Assembly (NCBI RefSeq): GCF_024362765.1
Contig: NZ_CP093302.1
Location: forward strand, 3,657,564 to 3,721,563
Direction: 5' to 3'
Length of the DNA: 64,000 nucleotides
Source of the DNA: Alkalihalobacillus sp. LMS6
GTDB lineage: Bacteria > Bacillota > Bacilli > Bacillales > Bacillaceae_D
Shown piece after piece: positions 1 to 10,196 of the stretch. Each line of letters starts with the position of its first letter. Position 1 is the stretch's first letter. The notes beneath the pieces were generated by a model that was not told the DNA's origin, made no database searches, and worked only from the letters and a program-made list of their open reading frames with translations. The position numbers and the translations under genes were made by a program.

Positions 1-536
1 TTTGGCGGGGCAACTATTAAGCCACGTTGACCAAATCCAACTGGCGAGACCATATCAATAATTCGCGAAGACACACGACCTGGCTTCGATTCTAAATCGA
101 TTTTCACATCTGGATAAAGAGGCGTTAGCGCCGGGAAATGAGGTCGCTCTCTAGATGATTCAGGTGAATCGCCATTAACCGCTTCAACATGAAGAAGACC
201 GTGATACCGCTCATTGTCTTTAGGCGGACGCACTTTCCCTGAAACTTTATCTCCGTTTCTTAAATCAAATCGTCTAATCTGAGATGCGGAAATATAAATA
301 TCTTCTGTACTTGGCAAGTAATTAATTGGTCGTAAAAAGCCAAAACCTTCACTTTGGATGATTTCAAGTACGCCTTCCATAAACAATAGTCCGTCTTGCT
401 CCGCTTGTCCTTTTAAAATAGCAAAAATTAGTTCTTTTTTTGTTAGTTTACTGTAATAAGAGACTTTAAACGTTTTGGCTTGTTGATACAATTCTTTTAA
501 CGTCATATTCTCTAATTCTGAAATACTTACGCTCAT
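1..536 (-). CDS. rho: Transcription termination factor Rho, N-terminal part (cut by window edge)
   Basis: Hexameric RNA-dependent ATPase that ends transcription at Rho-dependent sites. About 178 residues are present, starting MSVSISELENMTLKEL, followed by the cold-shock-type primary RNA-binding domain (segments GFGFLRP and DIYISASQIRRF). The window ends at the residues GLIVAPPK, the start of the P-loop, so the whole ATPase motor is missing. The ATG at 536 follows a GGTGACC Shine-Dalgarno. Position directly downstream of glpX matches the B. subtilis order. Identification is from sequence recognition and synteny. Confidence 0.95.
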   Translation of the reverse strand, partial: MSVSISELENMTLKELYQQAKTFKVSYYSKLTKKELIFAILKGQAEQDGLLFMEGVLEIIQSEGFGFLRPINYLPSTEDIYISASQIRRFDLRNGDKVSGKVRPPKDNERYHGLLHVEAVNGDSPESSRERPHFPALTPLYPDVKIDLESKPGRVSSRIIDMVSPVGFGQRGLIVAPP

Positions 537-704
537 TAAGGTCACCACGCTTTATCATTATCGTTCTATTCCTTTTTTGACAGACGACGAACGAAAACGT
601 CTATCTACATATATAAAAATTTACTCATTTAACTTTAGTCATGAATTTTTTAACAAGGAAGGAAAATGGAGAAAAGTATTTATAGAAGGAAGTAACTAAA
701 CTTT

Positions 705-734
705 ATTTTAACCATATTTACTAGAATTAATCAA
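705..734 (-). promoter_or_regulatory. Predicted SigA promoter of rho
   Basis: Minus strand shows TTGATT (734-729), an 18-base spacer and TAAAAT (710-705). Transcription would begin near 698, giving an mRNA leader of about 160 nt before the rho ATG. Around 625-695 the leader is rich in pyrimidines on the minus strand, a base composition Rho prefers. Rho controls its own synthesis in B. subtilis; autoregulation here is inference. Confidence 0.55.
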
Positions 735-735
735 T

Positions 736-759
736 AAAAAAAGGGAGAAAAACTCCCTC
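736..759 (-). terminator. glpX terminator
   Basis: Minus strand: AGGGAG, a five-T loop, CTCCCT, then a T-run reaching about 736. It lies about 75 nt past the glpX stop. A second inverted repeat closer to the stop, CGCGATTC (782-789) with GAATCGCG (806-813), has no T-run and may protect the 3' end. Confidence 0.75.
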
Positions 760-832
760 AGGTTATTTTACATCAAATGGACGCGATTCGCACGTAACAA
801 CAGCAGAATCGCGCCATGGTATTAACTGCATC

Positions 833-1798
833 TTAGCGCATAACAAGGTCTGGTTTTTTCTTCATACTATGCGTACCGTCGACAAATCGTACTGTGCCTG
901 ATTTTGCACGCATAACAAGGGACTGGGTATTTGCTTTCGTTCCTTTGTAACGAACTCCAGTAAGCAATTCTCCATCCGTAACGCCTGTAGCTGCGAATAT
1001 GCAATCGTCTCCGCGAACTAAATCTTCCATACGAAGAATTTTATTTACATCTGTAATGCCCATCTCTTTACAGCGTGCAAGCTCAAGGTCTGATTGTGGC
1101 AATAGTTTTCCTTGGAAATCGCCACCTAAACATTTAAGTCCTGCAGCAGCAAGAACACCTTCTGGCGCTCCACCTGAACCCATTAATAAGTCGACACCGG
1201 TATCGTCAAAGCCGGTATTTACAGCAGCAGCGACATCGCCATCAGACAGTAATTTAATTCGTGCACCAGCTTTTCGAATGTCATGAATTAATTTCTCATG
1301 GCGAGGTCGATTCAATAGCGTCACAACAAGATCTTCAATATCTTTATTTTTTGCTTTCGCAACCGCTTTTAGATTATCAAGGACAGGGGCATCAATATCC
1401 ACTTTCCCTACAGATTCAGGGCCAACTGCGAGCTTATCCATATACATATCCGGCGCGTGCAGCAAATTACCATGATCCGCAACCGCTAGAACGGCTAATG
1501 CATTCCACTGACCATATGCAAGAATATTCGTTCCTTCAAGAGGGTCAACTGCAACATCTACACGAGGACCGTAGCCATTGCCTAACTTTTCCCCAATATA
1601 AAGCATTGGTGCTTCGTCCATTTCCCCTTCACCAATAACAACCGTCCCTTTCATCGGGATCGTGTCGAACACGTCTCTCATTGCTTCTGTTGCCGCTCGA
1701 TCTGCCTCTTCTTTGTTCCCTCGACCCATCCAACGACCAGAAGCAAGCGCAGCCGCTTCTGTCACGCGGACAAGTTCCATTGATAAACTACGTTCCAT
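833..1798 (-). CDS. glpX: Fructose-1,6-bisphosphatase, class II (GlpX)
   Basis: Hydrolyses fructose 1,6-bisphosphate to fructose 6-phosphate in gluconeogenesis; cytosolic and metal dependent. The 321 residues equal the B. subtilis GlpX length. Visible family motifs are the metal site GEGEMDEAP (about 56-64) and DPLEGTN (85-91), plus [12 protein letters not shown] further on. It sits between murAB and rho, and 30 bases separate it from murAB, so the two are probably cotranscribed. With tal and fbaA nearby, the block concentrates hexose and triose phosphate enzymes. Confidence 0.95.
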   Translation of the reverse strand: MERSLSMELVRVTEAAALASGRWMGRGNKEEADRAATEAMRDVFDTIPMKGTVVIGEGEMDEAPMLYIGEKLGNGYGPRVDVAVDPLEGTNILAYGQWNALAVLAVADHGNLLHAPDMYMDKLAVGPESVGKVDIDAPVLDNLKAVAKAKNKDIEDLVVTLLNRPRHEKLIHDIRKAGARIKLLSDGDVAAAVNTGFDDTGVDLLMGSGGAPEGVLAAAGLKCLGGDFQGKLLPQSDLELARCKEMGITDVNKILRMEDLVRGDDCIFAATGVTDGELLTGVRYKGTKANTQSLVMRAKSGTVRFVDGTHSMKKKPDLVMR

Positions 1799-1828
1799 TA
1801 TTTTGTATCCTCCCGAATGTTCAAGCCC

Positions 1829-3115
1829 TTATGATTGATTCACTTGCTCAATTTCTTCTTCGTTTAACTCTTCACGCCACACAATTGCTCCTAAATCACG
1901 AAGCTTCTCTTCTAGATGTTCATAGCCACGATCGATATGTTCGACCCCAGAAATTTCCGTCACACCGTCTGCCATTAATCCAGCAATAATAAGTGCCGCT
2001 CCTGCACGTAAATCACTCGCACGGACATTTGCTCCTTGTAGCTGAGAACGACCATTTACAATCGCTGAACGTCCTTCCACTTTCACATTTGCACCCATGC
2101 GTCTTAATTCATCTACATGTTTAAAGCGGGCATCATAAATCGTATCCGTTACAATGCTCGTGCCTTTTGCGCTAACTAAAAGACTCGTAAAAGGTTGCTG
2201 AAGATCAGTTGGGAAGCCAGGATAGACGAGCGTTTTTATATCAACGCCGTTCTTTTCAATCATTCCTTCAACAATCATTTGATCGTCTTTTTCTTCGACC
2301 TTCGTACCCATCTCTCTAAGCTTAGCCGTAATCGAATCAAGATGTGTTGGAATCACATTGTCAATCTGAACTCGCTGCCCTATTGCAGCAGCCATAATCA
2401 TATAGGTTCCTGCTTCAATCCGATCAGGAATAATCGAGTGTGTGCATCCTTTTAACTCCGTTACGCCTTGAATGCGAATGACATTGGTCCCTGCACCTTT
2501 AATCTTGGCACCCATGCTTGAAAGAAGTGTAGCAACATCAATAATCTCCGGCTCTTTTGCAGCGTTTTCAATAATCGTTTGCCCTTTTGCTTTCACCGCA
2601 GCCAACATAATGTTAATCGTTGCGCCGACACTTACAACATCAAGATAGATCTTTGCACCACGCAGCTCATCTGCTCGTAGATAAATGGCACCTTGTTCAT
2701 TTGTTACACGAGCACCTAGCGCTTCAAACCCTTTAATATGCTGGTCAATCGGGCGTGGCCCTAGATTACATCCACCTGGCAAACCGATCACCGCTTTTTT
2801 AAATTTCCCGAGCATCGCGCCCATTAAATAATAGGAAGCACGAAGTTTCTTCACTCGGCCGTTGGGTAAAGGCATGGCCACCATTTTTTCTGGCTCGATT
2901 CTCATCTGCGTATCATCCATTGTGACCTCGCCACCAATTTCGCGTAAGAGTTCGGCTAAGAGCTCTACGTCAGAAATAGATGGAAGATTATCAATCACAA
3001 CTGGACTATCTGCTAAAATAGCGGCTGGAATGAGGGCAACCGCGCTGTTCTTCGCGCCACTAATTTGTACAGTTCCTTCGAGGGTTTGCCCACCTTTAAT
3101 TAGCAGTTTATGCAT
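1829..3115 (-). CDS. murAB: UDP-N-acetylglucosamine 1-carboxyvinyltransferase 2
   Basis: Transfers enolpyruvate from phosphoenolpyruvate to UDP-GlcNAc, the first committed step of peptidoglycan synthesis, in the cytosol. The 428 residues fit the family. Active-site Lys22-Asn23 (SGAKNS) and the fosfomycin-target Cys116 ([14 protein letters not shown]) are present. Position between tal and glpX matches the second MurA (MurAB/MurZ) of B. subtilis rather than the main MurAA, which lies elsewhere; the paralogue assignment therefore rests on synteny. Confidence 0.95.
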   Translation of the reverse strand: MHKLLIKGGQTLEGTVQISGAKNSAVALIPAAILADSPVVIDNLPSISDVELLAELLREIGGEVTMDDTQMRIEPEKMVAMPLPNGRVKKLRASYYLMGAMLGKFKKAVIGLPGGCNLGPRPIDQHIKGFEALGARVTNEQGAIYLRADELRGAKIYLDVVSVGATINIMLAAVKAKGQTIIENAAKEPEIIDVATLLSSMGAKIKGAGTNVIRIQGVTELKGCTHSIIPDRIEAGTYMIMAAAIGQRVQIDNVIPTHLDSITAKLREMGTKVEEKDDQMIVEGMIEKNGVDIKTLVYPGFPTDLQQPFTSLLVSAKGTSIVTDTIYDARFKHVDELRRMGANVKVEGRSAIVNGRSQLQGANVRASDLRAGAALIIAGLMADGVTEISGVEHIDRGYEHLEEKLRDLGAIVWREELNEEEIEQVNQS

Positions 3116-3199
3116 AATAATCCCTTCCTTTTATACCTAATCCCTTTTGAATAAGTATGTTCAGAGTTATTCGTGATGCACAAATCCATGTCGCTTTCC

Positions 3200-3835
3200 T
3201 TACTTATTCCAGTCGGATAGAAATTGTTCGATCCCTTTATCGGTTAACGGATGCTTTGTTAATTGCTTAATCACCTTAAGCGGAATCGTTGCAATATGAG
3301 CACCGCGTTTTGCAGCTTCGTTTACATGAATCGGGTGTCTAACGCTCGCTGCAATAATTTGTGCGTCTAATCCGTGTGTATCAAAAATCGTCCGAATATC
3401 TGTAATTAAATTTAATCCATCATGACCAATATCATCTAAGCGACCTAAGAAGGGTGATACGTAGGTTGCACCAGCACGGGCTGCTAACAACGCTTGCGCT
3501 GCTGAAAAAATCAGCGTTACATTCGTATCAATTCCTGCTTCTGTCAAAGCACGAACCGCTTTTAATCCATCAACTGTCATCGGTACTTTTACTGTAATGT
3601 TATCTGCAATTTCCGCAAGTTCTTTTCCTTCTCGAATCATTTCGTCCGCTTCAAGAGAAATGACTTCTGCACTGACGCTTCCAGGTACAACAGCAGCAAT
3701 TTCTTTTATGCGGTCATGAAATTCAACATTTTCTTTTGCTACTAAAGAAGGATTTGTTGTCACTCCGTCCAAAATTCCAAGTTCGTGTGCTTCTTTTATT
3801 TCAGAAAGGTTTGCCGTATCGATAAAAAATTTCAT
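3200..3835 (-). CDS. tal: Transaldolase (MipB/TalC short family)
   Basis: Short-type transaldolase or fructose-6-phosphate aldolase of the pentose phosphate pathway. The 211 residues match the MipB/TalC subfamily. The Schiff-base lysine is Lys83 in NITVKVPMT, and the TTNPSL signature is at 26-31. The ATG at 3835 follows AGGGGGATG. It is flanked by fbaA and murAB as in B. subtilis (ywjH). The family cannot be split into transaldolase versus aldolase activity by eye, but the Bacillus enzymes are transaldolases. Confidence 0.93.
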   Translation of the reverse strand: MKFFIDTANLSEIKEAHELGILDGVTTNPSLVAKENVEFHDRIKEIAAVVPGSVSAEVISLEADEMIREGKELAEIADNITVKVPMTVDGLKAVRALTEAGIDTNVTLIFSAAQALLAARAGATYVSPFLGRLDDIGHDGLNLITDIRTIFDTHGLDAQIIAASVRHPIHVNEAAKRGAHIATIPLKVIKQLTKHPLTDKGIEQFLSDWNK

Positions 3836-3881
3836 TTTTACATCCCCCTATAAAAAAACGGTTTCATTCATAAATGGAAAT

Positions 3882-3904
3882 AAAAGCAGTCATTGACTGC
3901 TTTT
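3882..3904 (-). terminator. Hairpin after fbaA
   Basis: Nine-base-pair stem AAAAGCAGT / ACTGCTTTT with a five-base loop, just downstream of fbaA and ahead of tal. The T-run is short and interrupted, so it is probably a partial terminator that separates fbaA from tal-murAB-glpX. Confidence 0.6.
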
Positions 3905-3921
3905 ATAAAATTTGTTCACAC

Positions 3922-4785
3922 TTACGCTTTATTTGAAGAACCAAACTCTTTCATTTTACCAGCGACAGTTGCTTTAATCGCGTCGCGAGCAGGCCCCAAA
4001 TATTTACGTGGGTCATACTGTTCAGGTTGAGCTGCTAGTGTTTCACGAACAGCTTTAGCTGAAGAAATCTGACTTTCTGTGTTTACGTTAATTTTCGCAT
4101 GTCCAAACTCAATCGCTTTTTGAACATCTTTTGTTGGGATACCTGTTCCACCATGAAGAACTAATGGAATTCCAACTAGAGAATCGATTGTTTTCATGTG
4201 ATCGAACCCAAGGTTTGGTTCACCTTTGTAAGGTCCGTGTACAGAACCTAAAGCTGGCGCAAAGCAATCAACATTCGTTGCTTCAACAAGCGCTTTACAC
4301 TCTTCAGGAATCGCATAAGCTGCTTCAGCATCATCAACAATTAAATCGTCTTCTTGTCCACCAATACGACCTAGCTCTGCTTCAACAGAAACACCAAGCG
4401 CATGAGCAACATCCACTACTTTTTTCGTAAGTGCAATGTTTTCTTCTAGTGGATAGTGAGAACCATCAATCATAACAGATGTAAATCCAGCATGAATCGC
4501 TTCTACACATTTCTCAAAACTTGAACCGTGGTCTAAGTGAATCGCAACTGGAACCGTAACGTTGTACTCTTCCATAAGGTTCTCTACTAATCCCACAATT
4601 GTCTTAAAACCACCCATATATCGAGCAGCACCTTCAGAAACACCAAGAATTACAGGTGATTGTTCTTCCTCAGCTGCTTGTAGAATTGCTTGAGTGAACT
4701 CTAAGTTGTTTAAATTAAATTGACCAACTGCGTAGCTTTCTGCTTTCGCTTTGTTCAACATGTCTTTCATCGATACTAAAGGCAT
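3922..4785 (-). CDS. fbaA: Fructose-bisphosphate aldolase, class II
   Basis: Zinc-dependent reversible cleavage of fructose 1,6-bisphosphate into dihydroxyacetone phosphate and glyceraldehyde 3-phosphate, in glycolysis and gluconeogenesis. The 287 residues fit. Catalytic Asp85 and zinc ligand His86 (IHLDHGSS) and the later LHGGTGI loop are visible. The ATG at 4785 has the strong site GAAGGAGG. It has its own predicted promoter and a hairpin on the far side, so it can be expressed separately from tal. Confidence 0.96.
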   Translation of the reverse strand: MPLVSMKDMLNKAKAESYAVGQFNLNNLEFTQAILQAAEEEQSPVILGVSEGAARYMGGFKTIVGLVENLMEEYNVTVPVAIHLDHGSSFEKCVEAIHAGFTSVMIDGSHYPLEENIALTKKVVDVAHALGVSVEAELGRIGGQEDDLIVDDAEAAYAIPEECKALVEATNVDCFAPALGSVHGPYKGEPNLGFDHMKTIDSLVGIPLVLHGGTGIPTKDVQKAIEFGHAKINVNTESQISSAKAVRETLAAQPEQYDPRKYLGPARDAIKATVAGKMKEFGSSNKA

Positions 4786-4928
4786 AATTGTCCTCCTTCA
4801 TTTCTCTTACCTTAGGTCGAATAAGTAGATCTTATCTTTGTTAAAATAACCTTTTATACTAAAGTTATGTAATCAAATCATTATAAAATTACCATCCTAC
4901 CTAGGCACACGAATCTTTAACCGAATCT

Positions 4929-4937
4929 ATTATAGCA
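4929..4937 (-). promoter_or_regulatory. Extended -10 promoter of fbaA
   Basis: Minus strand TGCTATAAT (4937-4929), a perfect -10 with the upstream TG of extended -10 promoters. No good -35 is seen. It gives a leader of about 140 nt before the fbaA ATG. Confidence 0.6.
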
Positions 4938-5012
4938 TAACTTTTTTCGATATGACCCAGGAAAGAGCTAGAAATTAAATGTAAACGGATCCAATTTTAA
5001 TCTTTGACACTT

Positions 5013-5369
5013 TTAGAGATTTTGACGAATTACTTGCCTTACATCTTCAATATCAAATGGTTTTGCCATATAGCTAATCGCACCATTTTCAAGTGCTTCA
5101 TTGACCATTTTTAACTCCCCATATGCGGTCATCATGACAACTTTAATCGTTGGCTGACGTTCCTTCATTTTCTTTAAAATTTCAACGCCGTCCATACCAG
5201 GAATTTTCATATCCAATAAGACAATATCGATTTCCTCCATCTCTTGAATATCCAATGCCTCTTTTCCATTGGCCGCTTGATACATCTGATAGCCGTCTTT
5301 TTGTAGAATTTCCGTTAACAGTACACGTATCCCAAATTGATCGTCAACGATCATCACATTATGTTCCAT
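5013..5369 (-). CDS. spo0F: Sporulation phosphorelay response regulator Spo0F
   Basis: Single receiver domain that carries phosphate from the sporulation kinases to Spo0B, and so to Spo0A. The 118 residues hold only a receiver fold. The acidic pocket is Asp9-Asp10, the phosphoacceptor is Asp53 (VLLDMKIPGMDG), Thr81 is in MMTAYGE and Lys103 is in AKPFD. There is no output domain. The Shine-Dalgarno GAGGAGG precedes the ATG. The B. subtilis protein is a few residues longer at the C-terminus. It lies between fbaA and divergent ywjG as expected. Confidence 0.95.
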   Translation of the reverse strand: MEHNVMIVDDQFGIRVLLTEILQKDGYQMYQAANGKEALDIQEMEEIDIVLLDMKIPGMDGVEILKKMKERQPTIKVVMMTAYGELKMVNEALENGAISYMAKPFDIEDVRQVIRQNL

Positions 5370-5406
5370 AGTTTCCTCCTCTAGTCATCCTCTCCATTGT
5401 ACTCTT

Positions 5407-5433
5407 ATTCGTGTTGTTTCGCGGGTTTCCTTT
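5407..5433 (-). promoter_or_regulatory. Candidate SigH promoter of spo0F
   Basis: Minus strand AAAGGAAAC (5433-5425), 11 bases, then CACGAAT (5413-5407). This resembles the SigH consensus RnAGGAWWW with RnnGAAT, and spo0F is a known SigH gene in B. subtilis. The first base of the -10 and the last base of the -35 depart from consensus. Confidence 0.5.
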
Positions 5434-5499
5434 AATAATTTGCATTTTATCTTAGCAGAAACTAGAATATGAACAGGATTGTGTAAGAGAGGATTCGAT

Positions 5500-6012
5500 A
5501 TGGATAAAATTTATACGACTCAACTAATCGGTTTGTTAAAAAAGATGACTGAGGTTCACCTAGAAGAATTAGAGAATGCAGCAAGACTTTTATCCCAATC
5601 GATCATTGCAAATGGGACGATTTATGTCAAGGGAATTAAGGAGCTCAGTGCTCTTGAAGAAGCGGTCTCGTCTGGATTTGAGCCCTTCCCTAATGTGAAA
5701 ATCTACGACCAACAAGCACCCACAGCTTTAGACCGTTTTCTCCTTTTTTCGCCAGATGGACAGGACCAAGAGACTGAATCGATTTTATCTACGTGCCAAC
5801 AAGAAGGAACGCCCGTCATTTTAATCGTTACAGAAAAAGAGTACACAGGGTCTCACCTTGTAGATAGTTTGTTTGCACTCGGGGCTTCAAAAGGCCTAAC
5901 ACCAAATGAAAAAGGGGAGCGTGTCGGACATCCTGGATTACTCGCCGCGCTTTACTTGTCGAACCAACTTTATTTAAATATAGACGACATCCTTAACGAA
6001 ATTGAAGACTAG
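5500..6012 (+). CDS. ywjG: DUF2529 family protein YwjG
   Basis: Protein of unknown function conserved beside spo0F and pyrG in Bacillus. The 170 residues contain a SIS-like alpha/beta pattern with segments VKGIKEL and PVILIVTEKEYTGSHLVDSLFALGA; a sugar-phosphate-binding fold is only suggested. The ATG at 5500 is chosen over an upstream TTG because AGAGAGGA lies six bases before it. It is divergent from spo0F and ends in its own terminator. No catalytic residues can be assigned. Confidence 0.8.
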   Translation: MDKIYTTQLIGLLKKMTEVHLEELENAARLLSQSIIANGTIYVKGIKELSALEEAVSSGFEPFPNVKIYDQQAPTALDRFLLFSPDGQDQETESILSTCQQEGTPVILIVTEKEYTGSHLVDSLFALGASKGLTPNEKGERVGHPGLLAALYLSNQLYLNIDDILNEIED

Positions 6013-6035
6013 AAGCGATGTGCTTCTAGTCTTTT
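6007..6035 (+). terminator. ywjG terminator overlapping the stop codon
   Basis: Perfect ten-base-pair stem GACTAGAAGC / GCTTCTAGTC with loop GATGT and a short T-rich tail. The TAG stop codon of ywjG is inside the left arm, so the terminator forms immediately as translation ends. Confidence 0.8.
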
Positions 6036-6041
6036 CGTTCA

Positions 6042-6893
6042 TTATTTCTCCAGTAAATGGACACCGACACTGACATCTAACGAATGCCCGCCTCCACGAT
6101 AAACACCTTCTACTGGACTCACATCGCCATAATCTCTGCCTGTACATACAATAATATGGTTTTCCAATGCTTCTACGTTGTTTGTAGGATCAAGACCGAC
6201 CCATCCAATTCCAGGTATCATGACTTCTACCCACGCATGGCTAGCCGCATCTCCAATTAAAGCTGAATCTTCACCTACATAGAGATAGCCACTCACATAA
6301 CGCGCAGGAATTCGCTGTGAACGCAATACACCAATCATGACATGGGCGTAGTCTTGGCACACACCTTTTAAAGTATCAGCCGACTCTGATGCCAATGTTT
6401 GAACATTACTCGCTTCAGTGTCATACGTAAAGACTTCATACAAATATGCCATTAAGTCACGAGAAAACGTAATGGGGTTTAATGGATCGCCCACTTTTTG
6501 AACGATTTCCTCGGATTGTTCAAATGATAAGTTCGTGTATGGTGTTTGTTTTAAACTCGCTAAGTACTGCCTTCTGAATACTTCAGAGTGGAAAATTTTT
6601 TTACTTTCTGGTGTGTAATCGAGATGATTAATGATCGGACTTCGCTGTACGCTTACTACAGAGGTCGTTTTAATTTCAAGATATTGATGCGACTCTGCGA
6701 TAAAGAACGTCTCGACATTGTTTCCCCATATATCAACTGATTGAGCGGTCGTTGAATTCGGATTAATATCCACTCGGTAAGAAAGTAACCGCTGAAGCTC
6801 GTCTGTTTTCGGTTTTAATCGAAACGAGTTTAAGCTTTGCTCAACAGAAGTATCATAATAAAAACGGTTTGTATGAACAATCTCTGCTTTCAT
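6042..6893 (-). CDS. Transglutaminase-like cysteine protease family protein
   Basis: The 283 residues have an N-terminal bacterial transglutaminase-associated domain (about 1-100) and a transglutaminase core. The catalytic triad is visible as Cys179 (GVCQDYAH), His219 (SHAWVEV) and Asp235 (GLDPTN). Bacterial members are usually proteases or amidases, often near glutamate-ligase genes; no such partner is here. No signal peptide is seen, so it is probably cytosolic. The ATG at 6893, six bases after AAAGGGGA, is preferred to the TTG at 6899. Substrate unknown. Confidence 0.85.
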   Translation of the reverse strand: MKAEIVHTNRFYYDTSVEQSLNSFRLKPKTDELQRLLSYRVDINPNSTTAQSVDIWGNNVETFFIAESHQYLEIKTTSVVSVQRSPIINHLDYTPESKKIFHSEVFRRQYLASLKQTPYTNLSFEQSEEIVQKVGDPLNPITFSRDLMAYLYEVFTYDTEASNVQTLASESADTLKGVCQDYAHVMIGVLRSQRIPARYVSGYLYVGEDSALIGDAASHAWVEVMIPGIGWVGLDPTNNVEALENHIIVCTGRDYGDVSPVEGVYRGGGHSLDVSVGVHLLEK

Positions 6894-6978
6894 GTTCAAT
6901 CCCCTTTAAGGTTTTTTGAAATCTTAGTCTTGTACCCTCTTTCATTGAATTAGAAACCTTCTGAAAAAATAAGAACAT

Positions 6979-7014
6979 AAAAAAAATACGGCGGGACGTG
7001 TGAATCCCACCGTA
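6979..7014 (-). terminator. pyrG terminator
   Basis: Ten-base-pair stem TACGGTGGGA / TCCCGCCGTA on the minus strand, followed by a run of eight T. It lies 25 bases beyond the pyrG stop. Confidence 0.85.
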
Positions 7015-7038
7015 CTTCTCTTACTTAGAAAAACGATC

Positions 7039-8694
<1,656 letters not shown>

Positions 8695-8699
8695 CTATC

Positions 8700-8757
8700 A
8701 AAAAAAAAACAAAAGTGACACGTCGCCATAGGCATACTATGGGGCGCACTTTTGTTT
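8700..8757 (-). promoter_or_regulatory. pyrG leader attenuator (CTP-sensing terminator)
   Basis: Minus strand hairpin: AACAAAAGTG pairs with CACTTTTGTT, CCATAG with CTATGG, then a run of ten T (8709-8700). The 5' arm carries CGCCCC (8746-8741). In B. subtilis, low CTP makes polymerase stutter at the initial GGG, and the added G-run pairs with a pyrimidine stretch in the terminator 5' arm, so transcription continues. The geometry here fits; the mechanism is inferred from that family. Confidence 0.75.
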
Positions 8758-8781
8758 ATTATCTCCATTATATAAGCTCAT

Positions 8782-8826
8782 GATAAGCCCAAAAATGATT
8801 TTACCTAGTTATTGAAGAGAAGTCAA
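8782..8826 (-). promoter_or_regulatory. pyrG promoter with GGGCTT start
   Basis: TTGACT (8826-8821), a 17-base spacer and TAAAAT (8803-8798) on the minus strand. Seven bases later is GGGCTT, starting at 8790. A GGGC start is the hallmark of reiterative initiation at pyrG in Gram-positive bacteria. The -35 lies just past the rpoE stop. Confidence 0.75.
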
Positions 8827-8835
8827 GCAGACTTT

Positions 8836-9360
8836 TTAATCTTCCTCTTCCTCATTTGACCCTTCTTCTTCCTCGTCAAATTCACCTAGTTCTTCTTCCT
8901 CTTCATCTTTATCGGAGTAATCGTCATCATCTCCGTCTTCTTCTTCATCATGATCTTCTTCGTCTGCCAGTTCATCTAGCTCATCTTCTAGATCTTCAAA
9001 CTCGTCTTCTTCAAGTTCGTCAATCGCATCGAAATCATCTTCGTCCTCGTCTTTTTTACGGCGTTTTGGTTTCACAGAATGAGTGATTTCTTCTTCTGAC
9101 TGCTCATGCGGGTACCAAGCTTTCAATCCCCATTGGTTATCTCCAAGTGTTAGAAAACGTCCGTCGATATTTAAGTCTGTATATAAGAAAGAAATTCTCG
9201 ATTCAGCCTCTGACTTAGAAAGACCTTTCAATTTTGCAACTTCCTCTAGTAAATCATAAAAATTAAACGCCTGTCTTTTATTCACCATAATTGCATATGC
9301 TGCTTCAACTAGGGACATCTCATCAAGTTCTTCTTGTTTCAAAGATTGCAAATCAACCAT
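8836..9360 (-). CDS. rpoE: RNA polymerase delta subunit
   Basis: Gram-positive polymerase subunit that helps release nucleic acid from core enzyme and tunes sensitivity to initiating nucleotide levels. The 174 residues have a folded N-terminal winged-helix (HARE-HTH) domain to about residue 90, ending near [10 protein letters not shown], then a short basic patch PKRRKK and an unstructured tail almost entirely of Asp and Glu. ATG 9360 (MVDLQSLKQ) is chosen; an in-frame GTG four codons upstream overlaps the GGAGGG site. It has its own promoter. Confidence 0.95.
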   Translation of the reverse strand: MVDLQSLKQEELDEMSLVEAAYAIMVNKRQAFNFYDLLEEVAKLKGLSKSEAESRISFLYTDLNIDGRFLTLGDNQWGLKAWYPHEQSEEEITHSVKPKRRKKDEDEDDFDAIDELEEDEFEDLEDELDELADEEDHDEEEDGDDDDYSDKDEEEEELGEFDEEEEGSNEEEED

Positions 9361-9440
9361 AATCGGGCACACCCTCCATTATCTTCATGAATCGAATCAT
9401 CTATTAGTGTAAGCCATTTACTGCTAAAATCATACGTTCC

Positions 9441-9469
9441 ATTATAAACAAGATTTATGTTTATTTCCA
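9441..9469 (-). promoter_or_regulatory. rpoE promoter
   Basis: TGGAAA (9469-9464), a 17-base spacer and perfect TATAAT (9446-9441) on the minus strand, about 80 bases before the rpoE start and just past the terminator of the TetR gene. Confidence 0.65.
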
Positions 9470-9476
9470 GCCATAA

Positions 9477-9508
9477 TAAAAAACTCACAGTATTCGGTTA
9501 CTGCGAGT
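9477..9508 (-). terminator. Terminator of the fatty-acid cluster
   Basis: Stem ACTCGCAGTA / TACTGTGAGT with a six-base loop and six T on the minus strand. The TAA stop of the TetR gene lies in the first arm. It separates the beta-oxidation cluster from rpoE. Confidence 0.8.
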
Positions 9509-10133
9509 CTGACAAAGCGTACGAAGCAAGCAACTGTTTAATTTGTAATTGACTATATTCATCAATATCAAGTTCTTTTTGCATCGACCAACGACGGAAC
9601 GTCCACATCTGACCGAGAACAAGAATATTATGCGCCAAAAGGTGCTGCTCTTTATCTGAGAGCTGGAGATCTCCATTTTGCACACAGGCAACGATAAACG
9701 ACTCCATCAACGTCACCATCTCTAATTCTTTTTTCAGAACGTAAGGCAGCGTTTCTTTTGGCAGTGACTTTGTTTCTTGGTACATGACAAGCACTTCATC
9801 TTGCTTTTCGTCTACGACCTTTAAATAAGATCGAATTGCGATCTTCAAACGATCAAGTGGTGTGCCGGTTTCATCAAGCAATCGCTTGACACTTTCCATT
9901 ACCTCATCATAGATCGAATCACATACAAGATAAAGCACATCTTCTTTTGTACCGATGTATTCATAGAGCGTGCCGATACTAAACCCTGATTGCTTAGCAA
10001 TTTCTCGCGTTGTTGTGCGATGGAATCCTTTTTCAATGAAAAGGCTAACGGCTCCTTTTATCATCTGTTCCCGACGTTTCTTGATTAATTTCTCGTCTTT
10101 CACCATTGATGGTATTACTTTTTTCCCGGCCAT
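9498..10133 (-). CDS. TetR family transcriptional regulator of the beta-oxidation cluster
   Basis: The 211 residues have an N-terminal TetR helix-turn-helix (about 20-70, with TTTREIAKQSGFSIGTLYEY) and a C-terminal ligand domain of about 130 residues. It is the last gene of the fadF-thl-hbd-acd run, so an acyl-CoA or related thioester is the likely inducer, as for other TetR proteins in such clusters. It does not resemble B. subtilis FadR outside the DNA-binding domain. ATG 10133 follows AGGAG at eight bases; upstream GTG and ATG codons lack a site. The palindrome before the thiolase gene is a candidate operator. Confidence 0.85.
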   Translation of the reverse strand: MAGKKVIPSMVKDEKLIKKRREQMIKGAVSLFIEKGFHRTTTREIAKQSGFSIGTLYEYIGTKEDVLYLVCDSIYDEVMESVKRLLDETGTPLDRLKIAIRSYLKVVDEKQDEVLVMYQETKSLPKETLPYVLKKELEMVTLMESFIVACVQNGDLQLSDKEQHLLAHNILVLGQMWTFRRWSMQKELDIDEYSQLQIKQLLASYALSDSQ

Positions 10134-10196
10134 TACACCCACTCCTGTCATCACGATTCTATCATTCTAACACGGAGGGAAAAAGCGCATCTCTTT

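Noticed and set aside
5479-5499. Upstream TTG start for ywjG
   Set aside because: It would put the ribosome site AGAGAGGA inside the coding region; the ATG at 5500 has the proper spacing.
8856-9086. Plus-strand frame opposite the rpoE tail
   Set aside because: It is the mirror of GAA/GAT-rich codons of the acidic delta tail, giving a Leu/His/Arg-rich shadow without a ribosome site.
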